This document shows positions 17,341 through 27,756 of a stretch of DNA of 64,000 bases, one piece after another. Below the pieces are notes generated by a model. The model was not told the origin of the DNA, ran no database searches, and worked only from the letters and a program-made list of their open reading frames with translations. The translations under genes were made by a program, and so were the position numbers. The DNA comes from Veillonella sp. T11011-6 (GTDB lineage: Bacteria > Bacillota > Negativicutes > Veillonellales > Veillonellaceae): NCBI RefSeq assembly GCF_002959755.1, contig NZ_PPCW01000001.1, forward strand, positions 372,001 to 436,000, read 5' to 3'. How positions within the stretch are numbered: the first letter of the stretch is position 1; every line of letters begins with the position of its first letter.

Positions 17341-18165
17341 ATGCATCAATATCTATTTTTTATAGGTGACTTCCCTATCAGGGCTTATGGTGCCATGTTA
17401 GCCTTAGCTATCATCTGTGGTGCCTCTGTTGCCTATGTTTTATTAAAAAAAGATGGTCGAGGATGGCATGAACATATTATCGACTTTTCCATTACGGTTG
17501 CCGTAGCTGGTCTCATCGGGGCCCGACTATGGGATGTATTCTTCTTTGATTGGCACTATTATGGCAATCATTTATTAGAAATTCCCTTTGTATGGCAAGG
17601 TGGTATGGCCATTCAAGGTGGCGTTGTATTAGGCACCATTGCAGGCTACTGGTACTTACGTAAAAACAATATCGACTTCTGGGCCTTTGCTGATTTATTT
17701 GCCCCTGCCTTAATTTTGGCTCAATCTGTAGGGCGTATGGCAAACCTCTTAAATGGCGATGCCTTTGGTCATCCTACGGGTGGTAACTTTGGTATTCTCT
17801 ATCCTGAAAGCACGTTAGCACATCGCACTTACGGCAATCAACCATTATGGCCTGCCGAAATCTGGGAAGGTCAAATCGACATTCTTATTTTTGTGGCCCT
17901 TCTATTGTTTAGCTCCTTTAAACATGCTAAAGGTCAAGTATTCGTACTATATGCTATTCTCTACTCTACAGCTAGATTCTTCCTTGAATTCTTGCGCGGC
18001 GACTATGTAGACTTAACACTAGGCTTAAAATCTGCTCAAATGACTAGTCTTATTGTCATCATTGTAGGTATTTGCTTATTCATTTATTTAGGCTACTTAG
18101 AAAAGAAAAACCAACCTGTACTTGAAACTACAGAAACAGCGCCTAAAACAAAAAAACGTAAATAA
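17341..18165 (+). CDS. lgt: Prolipoprotein diacylglyceryl transferase
   Basis: A 274-residue, seven-helix inner-membrane enzyme. The family signature QSVGRMANLLNGDAFG is near residue 130, AYGAMLALAI is in the first helix region and RFFLEFLRGD is near the end, all as in Lgt. It moves a diacylglyceryl group from phosphatidylglycerol to the lipobox cysteine of prolipoproteins. The C-terminus is a short Lys-rich tail. AAGGAG lies before the ATG. Single-gene unit with its own promoter and terminator. Confidence 0.96.
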   Translation: MHQYLFFIGDFPIRAYGAMLALAIICGASVAYVLLKKDGRGWHEHIIDFSITVAVAGLIGARLWDVFFFDWHYYGNHLLEIPFVWQGGMAIQGGVVLGTIAGYWYLRKNNIDFWAFADLFAPALILAQSVGRMANLLNGDAFGHPTGGNFGILYPESTLAHRTYGNQPLWPAEIWEGQIDILIFVALLLFSSFKHAKGQVFVLYAILYSTARFFLEFLRGDYVDLTLGLKSAQMTSLIVIIVGICLFIYLGYLEKKNQPVLETTETAPKTKKRK

Positions 18166-18198
18166 CTTCATATAATAAGCAACATATATTGAGAATAA

Positions 18199-18240
18199 AA
18201 AATCCTTCATTCATGGGCGTCCCATTGAATGAAGGATTTT
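18199..18240 (+). terminator. Terminator between lgt and trmFO (convergent)
   Basis: AAAATCCTTCATTCATGGG pairs with CCCATTGAATGAAGGATTTT; A and T runs on both sides suit termination in both directions. Confidence 0.9.
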
Positions 18241-18299
18241 TCTTTATAAGTCTTAAAAACTCATATAGTATGGAGCAATTTATTTTATATGTCCAAAAT

Positions 18300-19616
18300 T
18301 TATAGTTTTTCTTTAGCCTTTAAAGCATCTAGCTCTTCTAATGCACGATTAGCAATGAGTGCATTTTTCTCTTTTTTCTTACGGATTTTTTGCGGCCATG
18401 GATCCATGATACCAAAGTTGACATTCATAGGTTGGAAGTTAGACCCTTCATAGTTAGAAATATAGTGACTAAGGGATCCAATAGCTGTAGTTTTAGGGAA
18501 GTCTATAAATGAACGTTCTCCTAAATAACGGTCCACTTGTAAACCAACCATAAGACCACTAGCAGCAGATTCTAAATAACCTTCTACGCCTGTCATTTGG
18601 CCCGCAAAGAATAAACGCGGTTCTTTTTTTAGTTGGAATGCATGGTTCAACAACTCAGGGGAATTGATATACGTATTACGATGCATAACGCCATAACGAA
18701 CGAATTCTGCGTTTTCAAGGCCTGGGATCATACCAAATACACGTTTTTGTTCGCCCCACTTTAAGTGAGTTTGGAAGCCTACCAAATTAAACATAGTGCC
18801 TTCTTTATTTTCCTTACGCAATTGAACAACTGCATAAGACTCCTCATTGGTACGCTTATCCACCAAACCTACAGGTTTTAATGGTCCATAGCGCAATGTA
18901 TCTTCACCACGGCTAGCCATAATTTCTACAGGCATACAACCTTCGAAATAGATTTCTTTTTCAAAATCCTTTGGTTGTACTGCTTCAGCCGTTGTAAGCT
19001 CATGCCAGAATGCTTTGTATTCTTCCTCTGTCATAGGACAGTTAAGATAATCTGCATCGCCCTTATCATAACGAGAAGCGGCAAATACTTTATCATAATT
19101 CAAAGATTCTGCCGTTACAATAGGTGCTGCTGCATCGTAGAAGTAAAAGCCTGTTTCACCAGTTAATTCTTTAATCTTATCCCCTAATGCTTCAGATGTA
19201 AGGGGACCAGAAGCGAAGATAACAGTACCTTCAGCAGGAATCTCGGTTACCTCTTCGTGATGCACTGTAATATTAGGGTGACCTTTTACCTTTTCAGTCA
19301 CCATTTCACTAAATAGATGACGATCAACGGCTAATGCACCACCGGCAGGTACAGCAGTCGCATCAGCACATTCCATAATAATGGAGCCTAAACGACGCAT
19401 CTCTTCTTTTAAAAGACCTACTGCATTTTCAATATTGCCAGCGCGTAAGGAGTTACTACATACAAGCTCTGCAAACTGATCTGTTTGATGCGCAGGGGAA
19501 CTCTTAACGGGGCGCATTTCATATAAGTCTACATGAATACCACGGTTAGCGAGTTGCCAAGCCGCCTCAGAGCCAGCTAGACCTGCGCCAATAACAATAA
19601 CATTTTTATTATTCAA
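18300..19616 (-). CDS. trmFO: Folate/FAD-dependent tRNA m5U54 methyltransferase TrmFO
   Basis: A 438-residue FAD enzyme starting [19 protein letters not shown] (dinucleotide fold), followed by [15 protein letters not shown] and [10 protein letters not shown], the hallmarks of TrmFO. The C-terminal half has [18 protein letters not shown]. It uses methylene-tetrahydrofolate to make ribothymidine at position 54 of tRNA. It overlaps the end of topA by 8 bases, the topA-trmFO order common in Firmicutes, so it is translated from the yraN-comM-dprA-topA transcript. Confidence 0.97.
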   Translation of the reverse strand: MNNKNVIVIGAGLAGSEAAWQLANRGIHVDLYEMRPVKSSPAHQTDQFAELVCSNSLRAGNIENAVGLLKEEMRRLGSIIMECADATAVPAGGALAVDRHLFSEMVTEKVKGHPNITVHHEEVTEIPAEGTVIFASGPLTSEALGDKIKELTGETGFYFYDAAAPIVTAESLNYDKVFAASRYDKGDADYLNCPMTEEEYKAFWHELTTAEAVQPKDFEKEIYFEGCMPVEIMASRGEDTLRYGPLKPVGLVDKRTNEESYAVVQLRKENKEGTMFNLVGFQTHLKWGEQKRVFGMIPGLENAEFVRYGVMHRNTYINSPELLNHAFQLKKEPRLFFAGQMTGVEGYLESAASGLMVGLQVDRYLGERSFIDFPKTTAIGSLSHYISNYEGSNFQPMNVNFGIMDPWPQKIRKKKEKNALIANRALEELDALKAKEKL

Positions 19617-22008
19617 CTGTTGTTTCCTCTTTTTTAGCTTTGCTAGATTTTTTAGAATTCTTAGACTCTTTAGTTTCTTTAGATTCTTTTACAGTTTCTT
19701 CACTAGCTTCGCTCTTTTTCTTTCTAGTTTTCTTTGGAGGTCGAGTTGGACACGCTTCATTGGAACAGAATTTCTTAGTCGTCCCATTTTTATATGTCTT
19801 TTCAACCATAATAGAACCACAAGTATCACAGAACTCATGGGTTGGTTTATCCCATAATGTGAAATCACATTGTGGATAACGGTTACAACCATAGAACAAA
19901 CGTCCTCGACGAGACTTACGTTCTACGATTTCCCCTTCTTTACATTTAGGGCAAGTTACACCTGTCCCTACCGTAATAGGTTTAGTATTTTTACATTCTG
20001 GGAAGTTAGAACATGCAAGGAACTTACCATAGCGACCAAATTTATATACCATTGGGCTATGACAGAGTTCGCACGTTTCATCACTTTCCATAGATGCAAT
20101 TTCGATGCGATCCACATCGCTCGCATCTTCTAGCTCTTTAGCGAATACTTCATAGAAATCAGACAATACCTTTAGGTACGTATCCTTACCTGATGCAATA
20201 GCATCGAGTTCTTCTTCTAGATCACGAGTAAAACCTGTATTGATGATTTTTTCAAAGTACGCGATCAAGAAATCTACCACTACAAAGCCTAACTCTGTAG
20301 GAACGAATTGTTTATTCGTATTTTCTACATAGTTACGGCTTACGATTGTATCAAGAATTGGAGCATATGTACTTGGACGACCAATACCGAGCTCTTCCAA
20401 TGTTTTGATGAGGCTCGCCTCAGAATAACGTGGAGGTGGTTGCGTGAAATGTTGTTCAGGCAATACCTCTACCGTATGAGCAGCATCATTCTTTTTAAGC
20501 GCTGGCAATTGAGGAACATCCTCTTTTTTAGCATCTTCATAAACAGCACTAAAACCTGGGAAGATTACACGAGAACCTGTCGCTTTAAATGTGTAGTCGT
20601 CATAAACAGTCAATTCAATGGTAGTGGATTCATTTTGTTGTGGTGCCATTTGGCTCGCCATAAAACGATTCCAAATCAACGTATATAATTTTAGCTCATC
20701 ACGACTCAAGAATGGTTCTACCATTTTTGGTGTTAACTCTAATGATGTAGGACGAATCGCTTCATGGGCGTCTTGAGCGGAACCTTTTGCACCATACATG
20801 TTAGGTTTAGATGGATAATAATCTTCACCATAGTTACGAATAATATAGTCCTTAGCCATAGCTTGCATTTCTTTAGAAATACGCGTAGAGTCTGTACGCA
20901 TATAAGTAATCAAACCTACATGACCATAGGAACCGATTTCTAAACCTTCATACAAATGTTGAGCAATCATCATGGTACGCTTTGCACCAAAGTTCAACTT
21001 ACGAACACCATCCTGTTGCAACGTAGAGGTTGTAAATGGTGGTGCCGCTTTACGAGAGCGCTTACGTTTTTCTACATTCGTTACTACTGCATCGGCACCG
21101 CCTATGGCATCGACAACGGCTTGTGCATCTTTTTCAGTAGTAATATCGATTTTCTCGCCTTTAATATGAGTTAATTCTGCTGTGAAAGCCTCTTTTTTAG
21201 GCGTTTCAAAATTACCTTCAATAGTCCAGTACTCTTGTGGCACAAAGGCTTGTATTTCTCGTTCGCGTTCACAGATGAGACGAACAGCAACGGACTGTAC
21301 ACGACCTGCACTAAGGCCCTTACAAACCTTTTTCCATAATAGTGGACTCAATTTATAACCTACGATACGGTCTAACACACGGCGTGCTTGTTGAGCATCT
21401 ACCATGTTCATATCGATGGTACGTGGAGATTCTAAAGCTTCCGCTACTGCATTTTTAGTAATCTCGTTGAATGTAATACGGCATGTGGACGTAGGATCTA
21501 CGTTAAGAATGTACGCCAAATGCCATGAAATGGCTTCCCCTTCGCGGTCAGGGTCAGTTGCGAGCAATACGGCACTACTTTCATTGGCATAGGAAACGAG
21601 TTCATCAATAACCTTTTTACGACTTACTAGATTGCTATAGCGCGGTGTAAAGCCATGCTCTATATCGATACCCATCTGAGATTTAGGCAAATCTCGTAAG
21701 TGGCCCATACTTGCTTTTACCACATAGTTTGGACCTAAGAATTTTTCAATTGTTTTAGATTTAGCAGGAGATTCTACGATAACCAATACTTTGCCATCCG
21801 GATTATATACGCGAGGTTCTCGTTGTTCAGGTGGCACAGAGGTTTGTAACACAGACTTGTCCCGTACAATTCCCATAGGAGTAAGAGCCTCTTTGGCAAC
21901 CTTACGTTTTATCGTAGTACTCTCTTTTGTAGTACTTTTCTTTTTTGTTTCTTTACTAGTACTAGCTGCTTTTGGCTCGCCAATAACGATAGATCGTTTA
22001 ATGGACAA
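19609..22008 (-). CDS. topA: DNA topoisomerase I
   Basis: Type IA topoisomerase, about 799 residues. The Toprim domain begins [19 protein letters not shown] near residue 77, the catalytic tyrosine is in [14 protein letters not shown] near 368, and three C-terminal four-cysteine zinc ribbons follow (CELCHSP, CPKCKEG and CDTCGSI openings), then a Lys/Glu-rich tail. It relaxes negative supercoils. Unusual is a Ser/Thr/Lys-rich N-terminal extension of about 70 residues before the Toprim domain. No ATG is available at the start: TTG at 22008 lies 8 bases after AGGAG and is preferred over a GTG three codons earlier that overlaps this site. The start overlaps dprA by 11 bases. Confidence 0.95.
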   Translation of the reverse strand: MSIKRSIVIGEPKAASTSKETKKKSTTKESTTIKRKVAKEALTPMGIVRDKSVLQTSVPPEQREPRVYNPDGKVLVIVESPAKSKTIEKFLGPNYVVKASMGHLRDLPKSQMGIDIEHGFTPRYSNLVSRKKVIDELVSYANESSAVLLATDPDREGEAISWHLAYILNVDPTSTCRITFNEITKNAVAEALESPRTIDMNMVDAQQARRVLDRIVGYKLSPLLWKKVCKGLSAGRVQSVAVRLICEREREIQAFVPQEYWTIEGNFETPKKEAFTAELTHIKGEKIDITTEKDAQAVVDAIGGADAVVTNVEKRKRSRKAAPPFTTSTLQQDGVRKLNFGAKRTMMIAQHLYEGLEIGSYGHVGLITYMRTDSTRISKEMQAMAKDYIIRNYGEDYYPSKPNMYGAKGSAQDAHEAIRPTSLELTPKMVEPFLSRDELKLYTLIWNRFMASQMAPQQNESTTIELTVYDDYTFKATGSRVIFPGFSAVYEDAKKEDVPQLPALKKNDAAHTVEVLPEQHFTQPPPRYSEASLIKTLEELGIGRPSTYAPILDTIVSRNYVENTNKQFVPTELGFVVVDFLIAYFEKIINTGFTRDLEEELDAIASGKDTYLKVLSDFYEVFAKELEDASDVDRIEIASMESDETCELCHSPMVYKFGRYGKFLACSNFPECKNTKPITVGTGVTCPKCKEGEIVERKSRRGRLFYGCNRYPQCDFTLWDKPTHEFCDTCGSIMVEKTYKNGTTKKFCSNEACPTRPPKKTRKKKSEASEETVKESKETKESKNSKKSSKAKKEETTVE

Positions 22009-23245
22009 GTATATCACTCCTAGTCATATTAATATAGCCTCTCGGCGGTTGATGCTCTATAGCCCCTTCTAGCTCTAACTCTAGTAATAAGGGCTGCAAT
22101 TGTTGCAATGGAATGTGAGTTACTTTCAAAATATCACTAACAGTAATACATCGATCATGAGGTATTTCACTCAAGATTAAACTCTTATCCAAACTAAAGC
22201 TTAACATAGACGGCCCATGACTATCAACACCCTTACATGTATTACTCGATAAATCCCCCTCTTTTACATGACTATGTTCCTCTTTCTTTGACGTTGAAAG
22301 TTTCTTTTTTGCCGGTGAAAGTTTCTCTTCTGTAGCAAAAAAATCTCGTAAAGTTAAATGATATTGTTCCACTATATCCTCATATCCAGTCAGTACATAA
22401 GCCCCATTGCGCATAAGAAACTTATTACCATCCGCTATATGGTCTAATAGGTTACATGGTACTACAAATACATCGCGCCCTTCACTGACCGCCATATCTG
22501 CAGTAATTAAAGAACCACTACTAGCCTTAGCCTCCACTACGATTACACCTCGACTAAGTCCACTAATAATACGATTTCGCGCAGGAAAATGTTTAGCTGA
22601 TGGCGGTGTGCCTGGAGGATATTCGGATAGGAGTAAGCCATTACTTGCCAGTATCCGGTCAAATAATTTTGAATTTTCTCTAGGATATACAATGTCTAAA
22701 CCACATCCCATAACAACAATGCCGTACCCCTGACTTGCTAGTAGTCCTTCATGACCATGTGAATCGATACCGCGAGCTCCGCCACTCACAATTATAGTAC
22801 TGTATTTACCCAATTCTTTCCCTAACATTCTCGCCACATTCCGCCCATATAAGGAACATCGTCGAGCCCCTACAATAGCAATACGGTTCAATCTTTTATC
22901 TAATAAAGCTCGGTTGCCTCGCATAAATAATATGGCTGGTGGATTATAGATTTGGTTTAACATAGATGGAAAATCTTTATCTAGAAAGGTGGTAACATCC
23001 ATCTGATATTCATCTAATTTTTGAATTATATAATCTAGTTTTTCATCCTTAGCCGATGCTGCAATAGCGCGTTTATCAGCTACAGAAATATATGTATACC
23101 CTTTTAAATTCTCTACATTTTTAACAGCTTTCCACGCTTCGTAAGGAGAACCAAAGTCTTCTATAAATCGTCTTACATACGTAGCTCCTACATTATATAG
23201 ACTCTGTAGGCCTGCAATATAAATATTGTCGTCATATCTTGTCAT
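21998..23245 (-). CDS. dprA: DNA processing protein DprA
   Basis: A 415-residue protein with an N-terminal helix-hairpin-helix/SAM-like region, the Rossmann-like core (IAIVGARRCSLYGRNVAR near 125, VSGGARGIDSHGHEG near 160, SEYPPGTPP near 210), a long charged linker (about 310-345) and a C-terminal winged-helix domain. DprA loads RecA onto the single-stranded DNA that ComEC brings in. It is followed without gap by topA and preceded by comM, so a transformation gene is embedded in a topology/tRNA-modification operon. Confidence 0.95.
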   Translation of the reverse strand: MTRYDDNIYIAGLQSLYNVGATYVRRFIEDFGSPYEAWKAVKNVENLKGYTYISVADKRAIAASAKDEKLDYIIQKLDEYQMDVTTFLDKDFPSMLNQIYNPPAILFMRGNRALLDKRLNRIAIVGARRCSLYGRNVARMLGKELGKYSTIIVSGGARGIDSHGHEGLLASQGYGIVVMGCGLDIVYPRENSKLFDRILASNGLLLSEYPPGTPPSAKHFPARNRIISGLSRGVIVVEAKASSGSLITADMAVSEGRDVFVVPCNLLDHIADGNKFLMRNGAYVLTGYEDIVEQYHLTLRDFFATEEKLSPAKKKLSTSKKEEHSHVKEGDLSSNTCKGVDSHGPSMLSFSLDKSLILSEIPHDRCITVSDILKVTHIPLQQLQPLLLELELEGAIEHQPPRGYINMTRSDILVH

Positions 23246-23253
23246 ATCATTAC

Positions 23254-24891
23254 CTATTTACCAGTTCTAAATAACATTGCTTCGGAAATATGATGTGGTT
23301 CCACTTTTGGGTTTCCCTCAAGGTCTGCTATGGTACGACTGACCTTTAATATGCGATCAAAAGCACGTCCACTTAAATGGAAATGGTCAAATATATTACC
23401 GAGTACACTCCAAGCCTTATCGGTAATATGGCAAAGCTCACTTATGGCCTTATGCGGTACGGCACCATTAGAGCTAAAATCTAGGCCTTCATACCGTTTC
23501 TGTTGCATAGAGGTCGCCATAACAACTTGTTCTCTCATACTTTCACTAGTCATCGTTGACGACGAAGTATCTAATAATTGCTCTAATGTGGGCCTTTCAA
23601 CAGGTATGTGCAAATCGATGCGATCCATAATAGGCCCAGATAATCGTTGCTGATAATTTTTAACCATTGTTTCCGTACATACACACTCTTTATAAGGATC
23701 ATGATAATAGCCACAAGGACATGGATTAGCCGCTAAGATACAAATAAAATCGGCAGGATATATGTAATTACCTTGAGAACGATTGATGGTAATTGTCCGT
23801 GATTCTAAAGGTTGCCTAAGCGCATCGATAACTTGACGTTGAAATTCAGGGGCTTCATCCATAAATAGAACACCTCCGTGAGCAAGGGTTACCTCACCTG
23901 GTCGACCTTGAATACCGCCACCAACCATACTCGCTAAAGTCGCCGTGTGATGGGGATGTCTAAAAGGACGAGTTGTAACTAATCCTGTATCTCCTAATAA
24001 TCCTATTACATCTTGTATACGACTCACTTCAATGATTTCATTCCATGTCATAGGTGGTAATATGGTCGGCAATCTCTCAGCCATCATCGTTTTACCACCA
24101 CCTGGTGGACCTATCATAATACAATGATGATGACCTGCTGCACTGATGAGCATAGCCCTTTTTCCAAGCTCTTGCCCCTGTACATCACTAAAATCGACTG
24201 TATATATTTGATTGGAGCCTGTATCTACACAATTATGTTCATTCATATAATCTACAGGTTCATATGACTCTAACAATTCCACTGATTGATTATAATTTTG
24301 ATTTCCCGAACTTGTAGATTGGCTAATAGTCCCTTTATTTCCTTTACCGATCTTTGATTTAGCTAGTTTCTCTAAAATAGAAATAATATGTAGTAATGAA
24401 GATTCCCCATAAATGGTAAGCTTTGGTATGGCCTTTAAGTTATGACCATTTTCAACACTTGTAAATATAGTAGAATAATTAGAATCTAAGCCTGCAAGAG
24501 ACATAGCCAAGGTTCCAAATGTTGGTAATAGTGAACCATCTAAAGCTAGCTCTCCCATAAACAGACTGTTACTTAATAAAGCAGATATATTAGCTTTGCG
24601 CCCCTTTATCTGTCCCGATGCAAACAGAACCCCTAAAGCAATGGCTAAATCGAGTCCTGCACTACTTTTACGAATCGTAGCAGGTGCTAGATTCACCACA
24701 ATGCGTCTCATAGGGAATTCATAGCCACTATTTTTGATGGCAGCCCGCACACGTTCACGAGCTTCCTTAACCGATTGATTAGGTAGCCCTACAATGTCAA
24801 AGACAGGTAAACCTTGAGATATATCAACTTCCACTGTAATAATGCATCCATCTATGCCATGTAAGGTAGCACCATATAGTTTTGCATACAT
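23254..24891 (-). CDS. comM: Mg-chelatase-like AAA+ ATPase ComM/YifB
   Basis: A 545-residue member of the YifB/ComM family: N-terminal ChlI domain (GLPVFDIVGLPNQSVKEARE, NLAPATIRKSS), Walker A GPPGGGKTMMAERL near 260, FMDEAPEF Walker B, an ANPCPCGYY zinc-like loop and the C-terminal Mg_chelatase_C region. In Gram-negative transformers ComM is a helicase that extends branch migration of incoming DNA. A poorly conserved, Ser/Asn-rich insert of about 55 residues separates the ChlI domain from the ATPase core. The start MYAKLYGATL has AGAGAGG 6 bases ahead; an ATG 7 codons upstream is rejected for lack of one. Confidence 0.93.
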   Translation of the reverse strand: MYAKLYGATLHGIDGCIITVEVDISQGLPVFDIVGLPNQSVKEARERVRAAIKNSGYEFPMRRIVVNLAPATIRKSSAGLDLAIALGVLFASGQIKGRKANISALLSNSLFMGELALDGSLLPTFGTLAMSLAGLDSNYSTIFTSVENGHNLKAIPKLTIYGESSLLHIISILEKLAKSKIGKGNKGTISQSTSSGNQNYNQSVELLESYEPVDYMNEHNCVDTGSNQIYTVDFSDVQGQELGKRAMLISAAGHHHCIMIGPPGGGKTMMAERLPTILPPMTWNEIIEVSRIQDVIGLLGDTGLVTTRPFRHPHHTATLASMVGGGIQGRPGEVTLAHGGVLFMDEAPEFQRQVIDALRQPLESRTITINRSQGNYIYPADFICILAANPCPCGYYHDPYKECVCTETMVKNYQQRLSGPIMDRIDLHIPVERPTLEQLLDTSSSTMTSESMREQVVMATSMQQKRYEGLDFSSNGAVPHKAISELCHITDKAWSVLGNIFDHFHLSGRAFDRILKVSRTIADLEGNPKVEPHHISEAMLFRTGK

Positions 24892-24902
24892 AAGTAACCT
24901 CT

Positions 24903-25301
24903 CTAAAAACATTGCGGTAAATAATGAATGGAACTTTGAAAGTCTTCATGCAAGTACACTTCAATTACATCAAAGGATAATTCTTTCCACCGCCGTTTTT
25001 TTTGATGTAGATCATACAAAAATAACATAGCTGCCCGTTTAATATGCTTTTGTTTCTTCTTTGTCACCGCTTCACGAGCCAATCCATGCTGCATTCCACG
25101 ACGAGCTTTAATTTCAATAAAATGATAGATTAAATCGCGTTTTGCAATAATATCAATTTCTCCTAACCGGGTTCTATAATTCGTATCTACTACTGTAAGG
25201 CCGATCTTTTCAATATATTTAATGGCCACCCGTTCGCCCCATTTTCCAAGCTCCTTTGAATCTAATTCATTAAATGCTTTACCTGTACTAATCGTTTTCA
25301 T
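24903..25301 (-). CDS. YraN family (UPF0102) nuclease-fold protein
   Basis: A 132-residue protein with the UPF0102 pattern GKWGERVAIKYIEKIGL, NYRTRLGEIDIIAKR and HFIEIKAR. The E/D/ExK residues match a restriction-endonuclease fold as in Holliday junction resolvases, though no activity is firmly known for the family. It opens the yraN-comM-dprA-topA-trmFO operon and ends 11 bases before comM, a neighbourhood that suggests work on recombining DNA. Confidence 0.9.
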   Translation of the reverse strand: MKTISTGKAFNELDSKELGKWGERVAIKYIEKIGLTVVDTNYRTRLGEIDIIAKRDLIYHFIEIKARRGMQHGLAREAVTKKKQKHIKRAAMLFLYDLHQKKRRWKELSFDVIEVYLHEDFQSSIHYLPQCF

Positions 25302-25424
25302 ATATACCTCCTATGTCACATTGCTAGTTACAATGACTCACATGTTTAGCCAAATCATCTCTAAACATTCAACAGGTAATACTTACTTGTAGCGTAAAAT
25401 ATGGAGGCTCTGAAAGTAAATAGA

Positions 25425-25470
25425 AAAGAGGTTCCTAATAGTCACATCGGTGACCAATAGGAACCTCTTT
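25425..25470 (-). terminator. Terminator after rplS-ylqF-rnhB
   Basis: AAAGAGGTTCCTA and TAGGAACCTCTTT pair, with an inner GTCAC/GTGAC hairpin in the loop; on the - strand TTTTCTATTT follows. The rest of the 218-base gap (25302-25519) shows nothing else. Confidence 0.88.
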
Positions 25471-25519
25471 ACGGTTATAAACTATATACAATTTATATGA
25501 TAAATTTACGTTAATATAA

Positions 25520-26317
25520 TCAATCAGGTTTAACCCAACGGACGATAGATTTAATAGGCTCAAAACTCTTGCGATGTAGTGGTGTCACACCTTGTTGCTC
25601 CACAGCTTCTTTATGTAACTCCGTATAATAGCCTTTATGGATACCGAAGCCATAGCCTGGGTATTCTTCATCTAAACTCTTCATATATCGATCTCGCGTA
25701 ACCTTAGCGATGATTGATGCAGCAGCAATATTAGCGCTTTTACTATCGCCTTTAATGATGGATTCAACAGGAATCGTTAAATCATGCAATTTCATAGCAT
25801 CAGCCACTACTGCTTCAGCTGGTACGCTGAGCGTACGAATAGCCTCATACATCGCTTGTCGTGTTGCTTCATAGATATTGAGCTCATCAATCTTTTCTGG
25901 GCCGTAGGAAATGCAGCTCACAGCTATGGCTTCGTCCATGATAATATCGTAGAGGGCCTCACGCTTTTCTTCTGTTAGCTTTTTAGAGTCATTAAGGCCT
26001 GGAATTAAAGTCATAGGCGGCAAAATAACGGCAGCTACCGTCACAGGCCCCGCAATAGGACCACGACCTACCTCATCGACACCAGCCACATGATAGATAC
26101 CTTGATCATAGAACATGCCTTCATAGTCATACATACCCATGAGACGTTGCTGCTCTTTTAACTCTTTTTCCTGACGTTTAATATAAGAAACAGCTAATTT
26201 TTGTACAGAGCTACGATTGTCCTCTTGAGCCAATGGCAAAATTTCTAAAGCTTGTTCAGTTTCAAAGAGAGCCTTAATGTCTGCAACCTTTAATTTAGAA
26301 AAAACATCCTTATCCAT
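25520..26317 (-). CDS. rnhB: Ribonuclease HII
   Basis: A 265-residue protein with a roughly 75-residue helical N-terminal extension, usual for Firmicute RNase HII, and the catalytic core: AGVDEVGRGPIAGPV (Asp and Glu), VVADAMKL and SIIAKVTRDRYM. It removes RNA from RNA-DNA hybrids and single ribonucleotides. The ATG at 26317 is one base past the ylqF stop with GAGGAAA before it; a longer frame reaching 26434 lies inside ylqF and is rejected. Confidence 0.95.
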   Translation of the reverse strand: MDKDVFSKLKVADIKALFETEQALEILPLAQEDNRSSVQKLAVSYIKRQEKELKEQQRLMGMYDYEGMFYDQGIYHVAGVDEVGRGPIAGPVTVAAVILPPMTLIPGLNDSKKLTEEKREALYDIIMDEAIAVSCISYGPEKIDELNIYEATRQAMYEAIRTLSVPAEAVVADAMKLHDLTIPVESIIKGDSKSANIAAASIIAKVTRDRYMKSLDEEYPGYGFGIHKGYYTELHKEAVEQQGVTPLHRKSFEPIKSIVRWVKPD

Positions 26318-26318
26318 T

Positions 26319-27215
26319 TTATGTTTCCTCACCATCTTCAGGATAGTATGGTTCTTCATCCACTTTGTCGAGTGTAATGGTACCAAGTTTAGTATTACGA
26401 TAATCTTGCAAGATGATGCGGCGTGCTTTATCAAAGTCTACTACACCACCACTTACGAGACAACCACGACGACGGCCAATACTTTCAAGAATCGTATCTA
26501 CATCCGTCATCTCTTCTTCTTTTAATTTATATCGCTCCACCAAAATATTAGGTGTATTCGTTAATAAGTGATTAATTAATTGTTTAATGACATGTTCTAA
26601 ATCATACACATCATCAGAAACAGCACCTGTCATAGCAAGGCGAGCTGCTGCGCGTTGATCTTCTAATTTAGGCCATAATACACCTGGTGTATCGAGCAAT
26701 TCAAGGTTTTTACCAATTTTAACCCATTGTTGACCACGGGTATGACCAGCCTTATTAGCTGTACGTGTTGCTGCAGAACCAGCTAAGGAGTTAATCAACG
26801 TAGATTTACCCACGTTAGGAATACCTAAGATGATAGTACGTACAGAACGACTACGAATGCCTTTTGCGACCCAACGGTCAATAATAGGCTTGCTCAAACG
26901 CTCTACAGTAGATATCAATTTCTTATTACCCTTGCCAGACTTAGAATCGATAGCCAATACCGTGATGCCTTGTTTAGTAAAGAATTCAGTCCATTCCTTT
27001 GTGGCTTTAGGATCTGCTAAATCAACTTTATTTAACAATACGATATGAGGTTTCTGACCAACGAGTTCAGTGATTACAGGATTGGCACTAGAACGAGGAA
27101 TACGCGCATCGAGTAACTCGATAACTACGTCTACCTTTTTGATATACTCCGTAATCATACGTGTGGCTTTCGCCATATGCCCAGGGAACCAATGTACGAT
27201 AGGTGAATCTGCCAT
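26319..27215 (-). CDS. ylqF: Ribosome biogenesis GTPase YlqF/RbgA
   Basis: A 298-residue circularly permuted GTPase. It starts with VHWFPGHMAKATRM, the G4 motif NKVD comes first (about residue 60), and the G1 P-loop GIPNVGKSTLINSL follows (about 128), with DTPGVLWPK as G3. RbgA drives a late step of 50S subunit assembly. It lies between rplS and rnhB, the classical rplS-ylqF-rnhB order of Firmicutes. Confidence 0.96.
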   Translation of the reverse strand: MADSPIVHWFPGHMAKATRMITEYIKKVDVVIELLDARIPRSSANPVITELVGQKPHIVLLNKVDLADPKATKEWTEFFTKQGITVLAIDSKSGKGNKKLISTVERLSKPIIDRWVAKGIRSRSVRTIILGIPNVGKSTLINSLAGSAATRTANKAGHTRGQQWVKIGKNLELLDTPGVLWPKLEDQRAAARLAMTGAVSDDVYDLEHVIKQLINHLLTNTPNILVERYKLKEEEMTDVDTILESIGRRRGCLVSGGVVDFDKARRIILQDYRNTKLGTITLDKVDEEPYYPEDGEET

Positions 27216-27249
27216 AGTATTTCCTTTCTACATCTAAATTTTAGCAAAA

Positions 27250-27278
27250 ATAAAAGGCTGCCGACGGCAGCCTTTTAT
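27250..27278 (-). terminator. Terminator or attenuator after rplS
   Basis: ATAAAAGGCTGCC pairs with GGCAGCCTTTTAT in a 13-base-pair stem; on the - strand it ends in TTTTTGC. It lies between rplS and ylqF, so ylqF-rnhB must be made by read-through or from another promoter. Confidence 0.92.
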
Positions 27279-27283
27279 GAACA

Positions 27284-27625
27284 TTAGCGTTTTTCGCGAA
27301 TACGAGCAGCTTTACCAGTAAGGTTACGTAAGTAGTACAATTTAGCACGACGAACAACACCACGGCGCATAACTTCGATTTTAGCTAAGCGTGGGCTGTG
27401 AAGTGGGAATGTACGTTCTACACCTACACCGGATGCAATACGACGAACTGTGAAAGTTTCACGTACGCCACCGTTTTGACGTTTAATTACCAAACCTTCG
27501 AATACTTGGATACGTTCACGAGAACCTTCCACTACTTTTACGTGTACGCGAACTGTGTCACCAGCGCGGAAAGTAGGGATGTCTGTACGAAGTTGTTCTT
27601 GTTCAAGTACGTTAATAATGTTCAT
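27284..27625 (-). CDS. rplS: Ribosomal protein bL19
   Basis: A 113-residue protein, the standard length, with [18 protein letters not shown], the [18 protein letters not shown] block and the basic C-terminus [18 protein letters not shown]. bL19 sits at the 30S-50S interface. Start [12 protein letters not shown] chosen because CAGGAGGAAAC precedes it; nine codons of longer frame upstream have no site. Confidence 0.98.
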   Translation of the reverse strand: MNIINVLEQEQLRTDIPTFRAGDTVRVHVKVVEGSRERIQVFEGLVIKRQNGGVRETFTVRRIASGVGVERTFPLHSPRLAKIEVMRRGVVRRAKLYYLRNLTGKAARIREKR

Positions 27626-27690
27626 TGTTTCCTCCTGTTTGCAGACATTCAATACCTACACCTTATAGGCAGCGGACTGTCTCAAATTAA
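27626..27690 (-). promoter_or_regulatory. Candidate L19 leader RNA
   Basis: The 65-base transcribed leader holds CAGTCCGCTGCC, GGTGTAGGT and AATGTCTGCAAAC, which could fold into a compact structure ending at the ribosome binding site. Firmicute rplS genes often carry an autoregulatory L19 leader; the match here is from memory only. Confidence 0.35.
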
Positions 27691-27697
27691 CAGCAAT

Positions 27698-27727
27698 ATA
27701 GTATCATAAATCACGTACTGTTCGCAA
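27698..27727 (-). promoter_or_regulatory. Promoter of rplS
   Basis: On the - strand TTGCGA (27722-27727), an 18-base spacer and TACTAT (27698-27703). Confidence 0.65.
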
Positions 27728-27756
27728 GTATTTTCTATATAATTTTGAGAAACTAA

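Noticed and set aside
26318-26434. A longer RNase HII starting at 26434
   Set aside because: The extra codons lie wholly inside ylqF and encode no family-like sequence; the ATG at 26317 has a good ribosome binding site.
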